A stretch of DNA of 26,328 nucleotides from a virus: positions 1 to 26,328 of the IMG/VR virus record IMGVR_UViG_3300005515_000625; one strand, written 5' to 3'. Both the position numbers and the translations under genes were made by a program. Below are positions 13,751 to 21,884 of this stretch, piece by piece. Under the pieces are notes generated by a model. It was not told where the DNA came from and ran no database searches. It was given only the letters and a program-made list of their open reading frames with translations. Each line of letters starts with the position of its first letter. Within the stretch, counting starts at the first letter, position 1.

Positions 13751-15419
13751 AGCTCTTCCCGGCCTGCCGCGTGGCAAATGGATTGATCCGCCCGTCCTGT
13801 CGCGTGATCCCGAGAAACTGCCAGACGACTTTCCGCGCGGCGGCGACATTCCCGACGATCTCGACCCTTTGGCCGAAGGCGTTCTCATGGCGCACCAGTC
13901 GGATTGGATCGCCGACGAAAGCACCCTGAAGATCTGCGCCAAGGGCCGACGCACGGGCATCACCTTTGCCGAGGCTCTGGACTGCACGCTGATCGCCGCT
14001 GCCCGGCGTTCGGCTGGCGGGCAGAATGTTTTCTACATTCCGGATACGAAGCCGAAGGGCCGCGAATTCATCGGCTATGCCGCCCACTTCGCCAAGACCG
14101 TGTCGAAGGAGCTGCTGACGATTGAGGACGGCATCTATTTCGACCAGAAGGAAGACGGCACCACAAACGCGATTTCCAGCTACATCATCCGCTTTGCATC
14201 CGGCTTCCGCATTGAGGCGCTATCCTCTCGCCCGGAAAACATTCGCGGTCTTCAGGGCACCGTCGTCATCGACGAAGCGGCATTCCATCGTGACGTTCGT
14301 GGTGTCGTCGATGCGGTCGGCGCCCTGCTGATCTGGGGCGGCAAGGTGCGGATCATCTCCTCGCACAATGGCATCAGCAGCCCGTTCAACGAACTGATCA
14401 AGGAAGCCGAGGCAGGGAAGAACGGCTTCAAGATCCATAAATATTCCTTCGGCGATGCTGTGGAGAACGGCCTCTACAAACGCGTTTGCCTGATCAAGGG
14501 AGACGAATGGTCCCAGGAGAAGCAGGACGCTTGGGAAGCCGAGATCCGCAGCGCCTACGGCACGCGCACCGCGAAGATGAAACAGGAGCTGGACGCTATC
14601 CCGGCCGAGGCGGAGGGCTCGGCCTTGTCCCGCGTCCTGATCGAGAGCTGCATGTCGCGCGACTTGCCGGCCGTCGTTCGCTGGGATCGTCCCGATGACT
14701 TCAAGAACCTCGACGATTTCGAGCGCGAAGAGCAAGCCCTGGAATTCTGTGAAGGTGTTTTGAAGCCTCTTCTAGAGGCGCTCGATCCCGAGCGCGAGCA
14801 TTGCTTCGGCGAAGACTTCGCCCGCAGCGGCGACAAGACTGCCATCGTCGTCTTCGAGATCGGCGCCGACCTCGTCCGCCGCGCCCGCCTGGTCGTCGAG
14901 CTGAAGAACATTCCGTTTGATCAGCAGCGCGATATCCTCTTTTACATTGGCGACGCCCTCCCGAGGATGATGGGCGGCGCGCTCGATGCGCGTGGCAACG
15001 GCCAGTACCTGGCGGAAAAAGCTCGTCAGCGCTGGGGCGAAAACATCGTCGAAGTGATGTTGTCGGCTAAGTGGTACGGCCTCCAGATGCCGGCGTACAT
15101 CGAGGCGTTCTCCGACAAGACAGTGTTGCTGCCGTATGACGCCGACGTGCTGACCGATCACCAGGCGCTCGCCTATGTGAACGGCATCATCAAAGTGCCG
15201 GACGGTCATTCCAGCAAGGGTGTCGACGGTTTTGATCGGCACGGCGACACGGCGCCGGCCGGCGCCCTTGCCTGGTTCGCGAGCTGCCAGGACTTCATCG
15301 CCTACGTCTACGAGACCGCAAGAGACCGTGGCAAGCCGCAGGAAGTTCATCCGAGCAGGGCGGCGCGGGAAGACGATCGCAGCCGATCGGTGGATGTTCA
15401 TATGAGAGGATCGCTTTGA
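13743..15419 (+). CDS. Large terminase subunit (Mu gp28-like)
   Basis: 558 residues. ATPase part: Walker A-like AKGRRTGITFA (66-76), Walker B TVVIDEAAF (173-181, Asp177/Glu178), and the coupling motif IISSHNG (204-210). Nuclease part: GEDFARSGDKTAIVVFE with likely metal ligand Asp358, and GALDARGNGQ with Asp415. It pumps DNA into the prohead and cuts it by headful, as Mu does with host DNA attached at both ends. The GTG at 13743 is chosen because the upstream frame covers the zinc-knuckle gene. The stop overlaps the portal ATG. Confidence 0.92.
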   Translation: MAEALPGLPRGKWIDPPVLSRDPEKLPDDFPRGGDIPDDLDPLAEGVLMAHQSDWIADESTLKICAKGRRTGITFAEALDCTLIAAARRSAGGQNVFYIPDTKPKGREFIGYAAHFAKTVSKELLTIEDGIYFDQKEDGTTNAISSYIIRFASGFRIEALSSRPENIRGLQGTVVIDEAAFHRDVRGVVDAVGALLIWGGKVRIISSHNGISSPFNELIKEAEAGKNGFKIHKYSFGDAVENGLYKRVCLIKGDEWSQEKQDAWEAEIRSAYGTRTAKMKQELDAIPAEAEGSALSRVLIESCMSRDLPAVVRWDRPDDFKNLDDFEREEQALEFCEGVLKPLLEALDPEREHCFGEDFARSGDKTAIVVFEIGADLVRRARLVVELKNIPFDQQRDILFYIGDALPRMMGGALDARGNGQYLAEKARQRWGENIVEVMLSAKWYGLQMPAYIEAFSDKTVLLPYDADVLTDHQALAYVNGIIKVPDGHSSKGVDGFDRHGDTAPAGALAWFASCQDFIAYVYETARDRGKPQEVHPSRAAREDDRSRSVDVHMRGSL

Positions 15420-17026
15420 TGGCTTCATTTCGTGACTGGTTGGGCCGTGTCGTTCTCGGCCGCGAGCTGATGGAGCAGGTTGCCGAGGGACGCATCGGGA
15501 GCGTTCGCAATCCGTATTCCGGCCATCCGGCGGACGGCATGACGCCGCAGAAGCTCGCCGGCATTCTTCGCTCCGCCGCCAACGGCGAACCGGAGCCTTA
15601 CTTCGAACTCGCCGAGGACATCGAAGAGCGCGACCTTCATTATGCCGGCGTGCTCGGGACTCGGAAGCGATCGGTGGCCCAGCTCCCGATCACGGTCAAG
15701 GCCGCCTCGGACAGTGCCGAACACCAGAAGCATGCCGCCCTGGTCCAGTCGTGGCTCGATGACGAAATCCTGCAGGCCTCGCTTTTCGACATGCTTGACG
15801 CGATCGGCAAAGGTCTCTCCGTCATGGAAATCGACTGGCAGTATCGCCTCGGCAACATGCTGCCACGTGAGCTGACCTGGAGGACGCAGCGCTGGTTCAC
15901 CTTCGATTATAACGATGGCGAAACCGTTCTGCTGCGCGAGGGCGTCTCCGGCATCGAGCTGCCGCCACATAAGTTCATCATCCATCGCCACAAGCAGAAG
16001 TCCGGCCTGACGATCCGTGCCGGCATTGCCCGCGTGGCTTGCTGGGCGTGGATGTTCAAAGCCTTCACCGTGAAGGACTGGGCGATCTTCTGCCAGAATT
16101 TCGGTCAGCCGATCCGTATAGGCAAATATGGACGCGGCGCCACCGAGGCGGAGAAGGACGTACTCTGGCGCGCCGTCAGCAGCATTGCCGGCGACTGCGC
16201 TGCGATCATCCCACGCGAGATGCTGATCGAGCTTACGGAAGTCGGCTCCAAGGGCACCACGACGGATATGTATGAACGCCGTGCTGACTGGCATGACCGG
16301 CAGGTCTCCAAGCTCGTCCTCGGCCAGACGGCGACGACGGATGCCATTGCGGGCGGCCATGCGGTCGGGAAAGAGCATCGCCTCGTCCAGGAAGATATTG
16401 AGCGGGCTGATGCCAGGTGCGTTTCGTCGACGCTCAATGAGCAGATCATCCCCAACATCGTCGCCTTCAATTTCGGGCCGCAGGATCACTATCCGAAGGT
16501 GCGCGTCGGCCGTCCGGACGAAGTGCCACTCGGCGAATTTGCCGAGGCCTTTGACAAGCTCGCTTTGCACGGTCTGACAGCCGAGGAGAGCTACCTGCGC
16601 GACCGTATGGGCATCCCGGCGCCGAAGGCCGGCGCCATCCTGGTCGGCGGCCGCAAGCCTGAGGCTGCGCCAAGCGCAGATCCTGCAGCTGTGCCGCCGG
16701 CAAAGAAGGGCAGGCCGGAAAAGACCGTTCATTCGGCCTTCAATCATCTCTTCAAGTCGACGCATGCGAAATCTGCCAACGATATCGTCGTCGACGAATT
16801 GGCCGCCAAGCTTGAGCGAGATGCGGCCGGCGCGCTCGGCGGGATGGTCGACCAAGTTAAAACAGCACTGATGCAGGCCACCGATTTGAGGGACGCGGCC
16901 GAGCGTATCGCCAAGCTCGATCTAGAACCGGATGCGCTTGCCGAGGCGATGGCGCGCGGCATGGCGCTGGCGCATCTTGCAGGCCAGGCCACGCTGATCG
17001 ACGACCTCAGGAGTGCCGATGAATAG
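15419..17026 (+). CDS. Portal protein (DUF935, Mu gp29-like)
   Basis: 535 residues, the usual size for DUF935 portals. Typical segments are DWLGRVVLGRELMEQV near the start, YFELAEDIEERDLHYAGVLGTRKRSV (about 60-85), FHKIIHRHK-like KFIIHRHKQKSGLTIRAGI in the middle, and KDWAIFCQNFGQPIRIGKYG. Twelve copies form the ring at the head vertex through which DNA enters and to which the tail joins. The C-terminal 130 residues are helical and variable. ATG at 15419 overlaps the terminase TGA; the next gene begins inside its last codons. Confidence 0.92.
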   Translation: MASFRDWLGRVVLGRELMEQVAEGRIGSVRNPYSGHPADGMTPQKLAGILRSAANGEPEPYFELAEDIEERDLHYAGVLGTRKRSVAQLPITVKAASDSAEHQKHAALVQSWLDDEILQASLFDMLDAIGKGLSVMEIDWQYRLGNMLPRELTWRTQRWFTFDYNDGETVLLREGVSGIELPPHKFIIHRHKQKSGLTIRAGIARVACWAWMFKAFTVKDWAIFCQNFGQPIRIGKYGRGATEAEKDVLWRAVSSIAGDCAAIIPREMLIELTEVGSKGTTTDMYERRADWHDRQVSKLVLGQTATTDAIAGGHAVGKEHRLVQEDIERADARCVSSTLNEQIIPNIVAFNFGPQDHYPKVRVGRPDEVPLGEFAEAFDKLALHGLTAEESYLRDRMGIPAPKAGAILVGGRKPEAAPSADPAAVPPAKKGRPEKTVHSAFNHLFKSTHAKSANDIVVDELAAKLERDAAGALGGMVDQVKTALMQATDLRDAAERIAKLDLEPDALAEAMARGMALAHLAGQATLIDDLRSADE

Positions 17027-18227
17027 CGGGCCGCTGGCGCGCGCGGGCTACTCCGGACGGGTGAGCGCCGCGCAAGTCACCAAAAACGCTTCTACGGGCT
17101 TTGAAGCGCCTTTGAAAACGAGCGTGAAGGCGATGGGAGCGAAAGGGGAGACGGTTTCGGCGGTCAACCTGCCGTTCGATGAAGCCATAGCATTTCTACG
17201 GCAGAAAGTTAGCACCCCGACCGAAAGCTGGCGTGACGTCTGGGATGGGGCGCATTCGAAGATGTTCATGGTCGCCGGCGCCAACTCGAAGGCGATTGTC
17301 GACGACTTCAAAGACTCGATTGCCAAGGCGCTGGAACAGGGCACCACGCTCGAAGACTTCCGCAAGGACTTCGACGGCATCGTGAAGACGCACGGCTGGA
17401 GCTACAAGGGAGAGCGCGGCTGGCGAACGCGAACGATCTTCGAAACAAACTTGCGCACGGCCTACGCCGCTGGCCGCTATGCCCAAATGACAGAGCGGGA
17501 TACGCTCGCGACCTTTCCCTATTGGCAATATCACCATTCGGGCGCCGTCCATCCGCGCCTGCAGCACAAGGACTGGGATGGGCGTTGCCTCGCCGCAGAT
17601 GATCCGTTCTGGACAACGGCATATCCGCCGAACGGTTTCGGATGCGGTTGCTTCGTCACGCCGATCTCTCGGCAGGCGCTTCGTCGCCTGGGAAAAGCCG
17701 GTCCCGATCGCACTCCAGATCTCGACCAGCTCGGCACCGATCAGCCACTCGGCGTCGATCCGTCCTTTGCTTACAACCCCGGCAAGGCGTGGCTTGAGCA
17801 GACCGCGCCTGGTCCGAAGGCGGTCTCTGCAGATGAAGCGAATGTCGCGGCCTTCGTCTCTTCGGCATTGCGCGGCAAATGGCCGGACGGCTCCTGGATG
17901 CCAGTGGCGACCGCCTCGAAAGAGGTTGCCGCAACGCTCGACGTCAAGGTCGGCACAGAAGTGCGCCTGTCGGCCGACACAATCCGCAGCCACCTCAAGC
18001 ATGCGATTGCGTCGCCGGCGGCCTATGGCGTCATCCCGCGCCGGCTGGCTTCGTCGGGACGCCTGGTCAAGGATGCAAGCGGCCGCTGGGCTATCGTCGG
18101 CGAATATGATGGCCAGCTCTATCAGGCGGCGGTCAAGATCGTGAAAAAAGGTGATCGCGAAGAGATCTATCTCGTCTCGCTGCGGCGGACGAATGCCAAT
18201 CAGATCAAGCAGCGGTTTGGAGAATGA
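17019..18227 (+). CDS. MuF-like minor head protein with C-terminal PBECR nuclease-like domain
   Basis: 402 residues. The MuF (SPP1 gp7) head morphogenesis domain covers about 60-230, with the signature YWQYHHSGAVHPRLQHKDWDG, then PFWTTAYPPNGFGCGCFVTP. The last about 95 residues (from ADTIRSHLKHAI to the end) look like a phage Barnase-EndoU-ColicinE5-RelE-type (PBECR) nuclease-toxin domain: helix with SHLKHA, then a beta-rich part with GRWAIVGEYDGQLY and EIYLVSLRRT. MuF proteins connect portal and head and may be injected with the DNA. The toxin assignment is by pattern and moderate. ATG 17019 has AGGAG just before it. Confidence 0.85.
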   Translation: MNSGPLARAGYSGRVSAAQVTKNASTGFEAPLKTSVKAMGAKGETVSAVNLPFDEAIAFLRQKVSTPTESWRDVWDGAHSKMFMVAGANSKAIVDDFKDSIAKALEQGTTLEDFRKDFDGIVKTHGWSYKGERGWRTRTIFETNLRTAYAAGRYAQMTERDTLATFPYWQYHHSGAVHPRLQHKDWDGRCLAADDPFWTTAYPPNGFGCGCFVTPISRQALRRLGKAGPDRTPDLDQLGTDQPLGVDPSFAYNPGKAWLEQTAPGPKAVSADEANVAAFVSSALRGKWPDGSWMPVATASKEVAATLDVKVGTEVRLSADTIRSHLKHAIASPAAYGVIPRRLASSGRLVKDASGRWAIVGEYDGQLYQAAVKIVKKGDREEIYLVSLRRTNANQIKQRFGE

Positions 18228-18329
18228 CGCGCCGGGGGGCCGGAAATACCATCCCAATCACCCTGAAGGGTGCGCTTCCTGCTCGGCGCGTCATCTGAAA
18301 CATAAGCCCGATCGGGCAGAAAGGCAAAT

Positions 18330-18842
18330 ATGTCGGGCGCGGTGCTCTCGATCACAACCCAGGTCATGGACCGCCAGGTGCAGCGCGCTTTCGAGCAGTT
18401 GCAGCACCTCATGGGCAATACCCGCCCGGTCATGGCGGCGATCGGCGTCGAGCTGGTGGGATCGACGCATATGCGCTTCGTCACCCAAACCGATCCGGAC
18501 GGCCAGGCGTGGAGGTCACTTAATACCGAATATGCCGCCACCAAGCGTAATTCCCGAATCCTGACTGAGAGCGGCCGGCTGCGCGACAGCATCAGTTCGC
18601 AGCCGTCGAGTGATGAAGTTCGAGTTGGAACGAACACGATCTATGCCGCCGCTCACCAATTCGGCGCCGAGATCAAGCCGAAGACTGCCAGCCATCTTTA
18701 TTTCCGGATCGGCGGCAACCTGGTCGTCACGGACAGCGTGACCTTGCCCGATCGTCCCTTCCTCGGTATATCGGATGACGACGAGACGTCGATCGCGGAA
18801 ATCGTCTTCGACTTTGTTGACCGGTACTCGATCCGGGACTAG
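18330..18842 (+). CDS. Phage virion morphogenesis / tail completion protein (Mu gpG-like)
   Basis: 170 residues. The family pattern is clear: FVTQTDPDGQAWRSLNTEYAA, then RILTESGRLRDSIS, then VGTNTIYAAAHQFGAEIKPK and LPDRPFLGIS. Mu G-type proteins take part in the head-tail junction or tail completion. It follows MuF after a 102-base gap holding only a 24-codon ORF. AAAGG precedes the ATG. The stop lies 28 bases before a strong inverted repeat. Confidence 0.88.
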   Translation: MSGAVLSITTQVMDRQVQRAFEQLQHLMGNTRPVMAAIGVELVGSTHMRFVTQTDPDGQAWRSLNTEYAATKRNSRILTESGRLRDSISSQPSSDEVRVGTNTIYAAAHQFGAEIKPKTASHLYFRIGGNLVVTDSVTLPDRPFLGISDDDETSIAEIVFDFVDRYSIRD

Positions 18843-18870
18843 CTCTTCCCTTCATCGCCAATCAGCTGCA

Positions 18871-18892
18871 CATGCCCGCCTGGGCGGGCATG
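18871..18892. repeat. Perfect 22-bp inverted repeat before the protease gene
   Basis: CATGCCCGCC-TG-GGCGGGCATG: two 10-bp arms with a 2-base centre (as RNA, an 8-9 bp stem with a 4-base loop), in the 84-base gap between the G-like gene and the I-like gene. No T-run follows on either side. It may terminate partly, protect mRNA ends or block ribosomes. Confidence 0.6.
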
Positions 18893-18926
18893 ATATGGGC
18901 TTCGGCGTCATGGCATATCTCGTGCC

Positions 18927-19964
18927 ATGGAAAAAGCGATCAACTCCATTATCCGGGCCTTGAACCATGCTGACGCGACCGCGCCGGAATGGCTGCACCT
19001 GCTTCCTGCCGGCGAGTTTACGGGCGTCGACGGGCGTGGTCCTTATGCCGCGCCTGACATGGACGCGCTGATCTCGCTCTTCAACCGCGAAGGTCACAAG
19101 CTCGCTGTTGACGAGAACCACTCCACCGATCTTGCCGCCAAGAAAGGCCACTCGGCGCCGGCGCGCGGGTGGGTCGTGGAGTTACAGAAGCGCGACGACG
19201 GGCTTTATGGCCGTGTCGAATGGACGCCCGAGGGCGAGCGCATGGTGACGGCCAAGGAATACGGCTTCCTGTCGCCGGTCTTCAACCACACTACCGCCAA
19301 GCCGTTCAAGACGACCAAGGTGCTGCGCGTCTCGCTGACCAACGATCCCAATCTCACAGACCTGAAATCCCTTCACTCTCAACAGGAGACTGCAATGCTT
19401 GAACAGTTGCGGAAGGTGTTTGGCCTTCCCGAGACTGCCGACGAGGCGACCATTTTGGCCGCGGTCTCGGCAGCTCATGCGGCACAGACGGCCGGCGCCG
19501 CTCTGATGTCCCGCATCGCCGAGGCCGCCGGCGTCGCTAAGGACACCGCACCGGATGCCCTCGTCACCGCCATCCAGACGCGTGGCAAGGTGTCGGCGAC
19601 CGACGCTGAAAACGCCGAGCTGAAAACCCAGCTCGTCGCGATGCAGGCGCAGTTGACGACGCTGGCAACCTCCACCGCCCAGGACAAGGCCACCACCGCG
19701 ATCGACGGCGCCATTCAGGCCGGGAAGATCGTCCCGGCGCTGCGCGATCACATGATCGCCCGTCACATGAAGAACCCGACCGAGGTCGAGAGCGAAATCA
19801 AGCTGATGCCATCGCTGAACGCCGGTGGCCTCGGCAATCGCAAGCAGCCCGGCGCCGACGATAGCGCGCTCACCGCCGAAGACGACAAGGTCATGGCGAT
19901 GATGGGCATCGACCCGAAGGCCTACGCCGATACGGCAAAGGCGCTCCACGGAAAGGGCAACTGA
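18927..19964 (+). CDS. Mu I-like capsid maturation protease (with embedded scaffold)
   Basis: 345 residues. The first 150 residues match Mu gpI proteases: LHLLPAGEF at 24-31, LAVDENHSTD with conserved Asp62/His65 at 59-68, SAPARGWV at 76-83, and EYGFLSPVFN at 111-120. The C-terminal 190 residues are Ala-rich and helical, typical of a scaffold. In Mu, gpI cuts scaffold and itself during head maturation, and the scaffold gpZ is made from an internal start in the same frame. The same arrangement is visible here. Start ATG 18927 follows a strong inverted repeat. Confidence 0.9.
   Translation: MEKAINSIIRALNHADATAPEWLHLLPAGEFTGVDGRGPYAAPDMDALISLFNREGHKLAVDENHSTDLAAKKGHSAPARGWVVELQKRDDGLYGRVEWTPEGERMVTAKEYGFLSPVFNHTTAKPFKTTKVLRVSLTNDPNLTDLKSLHSQQETAMLEQLRKVFGLPETADEATILAAVSAAHAAQTAGAALMSRIAEAAGVAKDTAPDALVTAIQTRGKVSATDAENAELKTQLVAMQAQLTTLATSTAQDKATTAIDGAIQAGKIVPALRDHMIARHMKNPTEVESEIKLMPSLNAGGLGNRKQPGADDSALTAEDDKVMAMMGIDPKAYADTAKALHGKGN
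19395..19964 (+). CDS. Scaffold protein from internal start (Mu Z-like)
   Basis: 189 residues, in frame with the protease and equal to its residues 157-345. An ideal ribosome site, CAGGAG, ends 6 bases before the ATG at 19395, exactly where the protease domain ends. The product is helical and Ala/Glu-rich with no catalytic motif, as expected of a scaffold. This mirrors the I/Z arrangement of Mu. The evidence for separate translation is the ribosome site and analogy. Confidence 0.7.
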   Translation: MLEQLRKVFGLPETADEATILAAVSAAHAAQTAGAALMSRIAEAAGVAKDTAPDALVTAIQTRGKVSATDAENAELKTQLVAMQAQLTTLATSTAQDKATTAIDGAIQAGKIVPALRDHMIARHMKNPTEVESEIKLMPSLNAGGLGNRKQPGADDSALTAEDDKVMAMMGIDPKAYADTAKALHGKGN

Positions 19965-19965
19965 C

Positions 19966-20361
19966 ATGACGGCGACGAACGATATTCGCGCGAAGAAGAA
20001 GCCCGGCCTCGGCCGCGCCTACGGCTATCCGGTCCTTGCCGGCGTCCTGATCTACGGCGGCGCAGCCGTTGGCATTACCGCCAACAAGGAAGCCGTGCCG
20101 GCCGGCCACGTCAGTGCCGTCAAGCTCATCGGGTTTGCCGAGGAGCGGATCGACAATACGACCGGCGCGACCGGCGACCAGTACGTCAAGATCGAGAAGG
20201 ATGTTCGCATCATTCCGCTCGCCGGCGCTACCGTCGCCAACATTGGCGCGGCTGTTTACGCCAGCGCCGACGACACCTTCACTCTGACGGCCGGCGCGCT
20301 GCTTCAGATCGGCACCATCGACGCCATCGACGCCGACGGCGTCTGGCTGAAAACCCTTTAA
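19966..20361 (+). CDS. DUF2190-like capsid decoration/stabilising protein
   Basis: 131 residues, mostly beta, with the DUF2190-like course: GYPVLAGVLIYGGAAVGI at the start, then AGHVSAVKLIGFAEERIDNTTGATGDQYVKIEKDVRIIPL, then GAAVYASADDTFTL and a closing IGTIDAIDADGVWLKTL. Such proteins coat and stabilise the capsid. It starts one base after the protease/scaffold stop and is directly followed by the major head gene, the usual head-operon order. Confidence 0.82.
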   Translation: MTATNDIRAKKKPGLGRAYGYPVLAGVLIYGGAAVGITANKEAVPAGHVSAVKLIGFAEERIDNTTGATGDQYVKIEKDVRIIPLAGATVANIGAAVYASADDTFTLTAGALLQIGTIDAIDADGVWLKTL

Positions 20362-20371
20362 GGAGCGAGCC

Positions 20372-21265
20372 TTGGATATCAATTCCAACACCCTGCGCGG
20401 CATCTACACGGGCCTTTCGACCGCCTACAATGCGCGGTTCAGCTCGGTGCCGACATTCTACAGCTCTGTCGCAATGACGGTGCCTTCCACCACGGCCATG
20501 AACGAATACCCGCGTCTCGACGATCTGCCGGGCATGCGCGAATGGATTGGCGATCGCATCGTCCATGACCTGTCGGCCCAGACCTACATCATCCGCAACC
20601 GCGAATTCGAAAAGACGATTTCGATCAAGCGTTCGCAGATCGAAGATGATCAGATCGGCATCTTCACGCCGGTCGCCGGCCAGATCGGCCAGGATGCCGC
20701 CGAGTTTCCCGATCAGCTCGTTTTCCCGCTGATGAAGAAGGCCGAGACGGTCAAGTGCTACGACGGCCAGTATTTCTTCGACACAGACCATCCGGGCTAT
20801 GACGAGAACGGCGCCGCAACCGTCGTCTCCAACTTCACCGATGGCCCCAACCCCGCATGGTATCTGATCGACGATACCCAGGTGATGAAGCCATTCGTCT
20901 TCCAAAGCCGCAAGAAGTTTGTCCTGACGGCGATGCAGAACCCTGACGATCCGAACGTCTTCTACCAGGGCAAGTTTGTTTGGGGCGTCGATGGCCGCTG
21001 CAATGCCGGTCTCGGGCTTTGGCAGCTCGGCTACAAATCCAAGGCGACGCTCAACGCCGCAAACTACGCCCTGGCGCGCACCGCCATGCAGTCGATCCGC
21101 AAGCGTGGCGGCGAAGTCATCAACATCCGCCCGACGAAGCTGGTGGTGCCGCCGGCGCTCGAAGGTGTCGCCCGCCAGATCCTCAATGCCGAGCTGGTGA
21201 ACGGCGGCGATAGCAACGTCTGGGCAAAGACGGCTGAAGTTCTGGTCATCCCTTACCTCGCGTGA
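20372..21265 (+). CDS. Major head (capsid) protein, Mu gpT-like
   Basis: 297 residues, near the 305 of Mu T. Recognisable segments: LRGIYTGLSTAYNARF near the start, DLPGMREWIGDRIVHDLSAQ with YIIRNREFEKTISIKRSQIEDD (about 50-90), YDGQYFFDTDHPG, and KPFVFQSRKKFVLTA. It forms the icosahedral shell. The start codon is TTG at 20372, supported by AGGAG at 20361-20365. A TTG start on such a highly expressed gene is unusual. Three hairpins follow its stop. Confidence 0.92.
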   Translation: MDINSNTLRGIYTGLSTAYNARFSSVPTFYSSVAMTVPSTTAMNEYPRLDDLPGMREWIGDRIVHDLSAQTYIIRNREFEKTISIKRSQIEDDQIGIFTPVAGQIGQDAAEFPDQLVFPLMKKAETVKCYDGQYFFDTDHPGYDENGAATVVSNFTDGPNPAWYLIDDTQVMKPFVFQSRKKFVLTAMQNPDDPNVFYQGKFVWGVDGRCNAGLGLWQLGYKSKATLNAANYALARTAMQSIRKRGGEVINIRPTKLVVPPALEGVARQILNAELVNGGDSNVWAKTAEVLVIPYLA

Positions 21266-21272
21266 CCCGGGT

Positions 21273-21292
21273 GGCGGGCACTCTTGCCCGCC
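21273..21292 (+). other. Hairpin 1 after the major head gene
   Basis: GGCGGGCA (21273-21280) and TGCCCGCC (21285-21292), a perfect 8-bp stem with a 4-base loop, 7 bases after the stop codon of the capsid gene. No T-tract. A candidate RNA stabiliser or weak terminator. Confidence 0.55.
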
Positions 21293-21295
21293 GAG

Positions 21296-21327
21296 CCGTC
21301 GCCGGCACTCCTCCCAGCCGGCGACGG
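21296..21327 (+). other. Hairpin 2 after the major head gene
   Basis: CCGTCGCCGGC (21296-21306) and GCCGGCGACGG (21317-21327), a perfect 11-bp stem with a 10-base loop, 3 bases after hairpin 1. It is followed by GTTTCTG, not a true T-run. A smaller GAAACG/CGTTTC hairpin lies at 21345-21359. Confidence 0.6.
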
Positions 21328-21383
21328 GTTTCTGACAAGCGGCCGAAACGGGCCGTTTCTCCGAAACCCGAAGGAGAGATCCA

Positions 21384-21806
21384 GTGAAGATCCAGATCAT
21401 CTGCAGCTCGCCCGGCATGTGGCGCAATGGCATCCAGCATCCTGCCAGTGAATTCTACCCGGCCGATCGCTGGAGCGAAACCGAGCTTGAGCGCTTCAGA
21501 GCCGACCCGGCCTTCGCGGTTCGTGAGGTCGATGAAACCGCCGAGAACACAATGACGGATGCCGACTTCCAGCTGCGCGTCGACGCAGAGGTCAAGCGTC
21601 AGGTCGATGCCCTGAAGGACAGCCTGCAGGCGGGCTTCGCAAACGCTGTGAAGGATGCGGTCGCCGAGAAGACCGCCGAGTTGAAGGCCGGCCACGACAA
21701 CGCAATGGACGCCCTCGGCAAGCAGCTGAAGACGGCCAACGAAGCGGTCGAGGATCTGCAGGCGAAACTCGCCGCCGCTCCGAAGCCGGTTGCTGCAAAG
21801 AAATAA
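21384..21806 (+). CDS. HI1506-like / Mu gp35-like phage protein
   Basis: 140 residues. The N-terminal 48 residues (MKIQIICSSPGMWRNG, ADRWSETELERFRADPAFAVREV) fit the Mu gp35/HI1506 family, which has a small beta domain with a conserved 'L..DP.L.V' end. The rest (55-140) is a long Ala/Glu/Lys helix or coiled coil ending in a KPVAAKK tail. Function unknown; the gene always lies after T. AAGGAGAG precedes the ATG. Hairpins lie on both sides. Confidence 0.75.
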   Translation: MKIQIICSSPGMWRNGIQHPASEFYPADRWSETELERFRADPAFAVREVDETAENTMTDADFQLRVDAEVKRQVDALKDSLQAGFANAVKDAVAEKTAELKAGHDNAMDALGKQLKTANEAVEDLQAKLAAAPKPVAAKK

Positions 21807-21826
21807 CTCCCAAGGCGGACCGACCG

Positions 21827-21854
21827 GGCGGCCTGGCAATTCAGCCAGGCCGCC
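21827..21854 (+). other. Hairpin between gp35-like and gp36-like genes
   Basis: GGCGGCCTGGC (21827-21837) and GCCAGGCCGCC (21844-21854), a perfect 11-bp stem with a 6-base loop, in the 78-base gap. No T-tract follows, so termination would be partial at most. It is 30 bases before the next start codon. Confidence 0.6.
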
Positions 21855-21884
21855 AGAGCCGACCGAAAGCAGAGACCCTTCATT

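Noticed and set aside
15425-16855. 476-codon minus-strand ORF opposite the portal gene
   Set aside because: Shadow of a well-conserved DUF935 portal in G+C-rich DNA.
18224-18298. 24-codon ORF overlapping the MuF stop (ATGA), considered as an immunity peptide for the toxin-like domain
   Set aside because: Too short, no ribosome site of its own and no recognisable motif; kept only as a note.
20279-21433. 384-codon minus-strand ORF opposite the major head gene
   Set aside because: Shadow that crosses the intergenic hairpins; the plus-strand capsid gene is clear.
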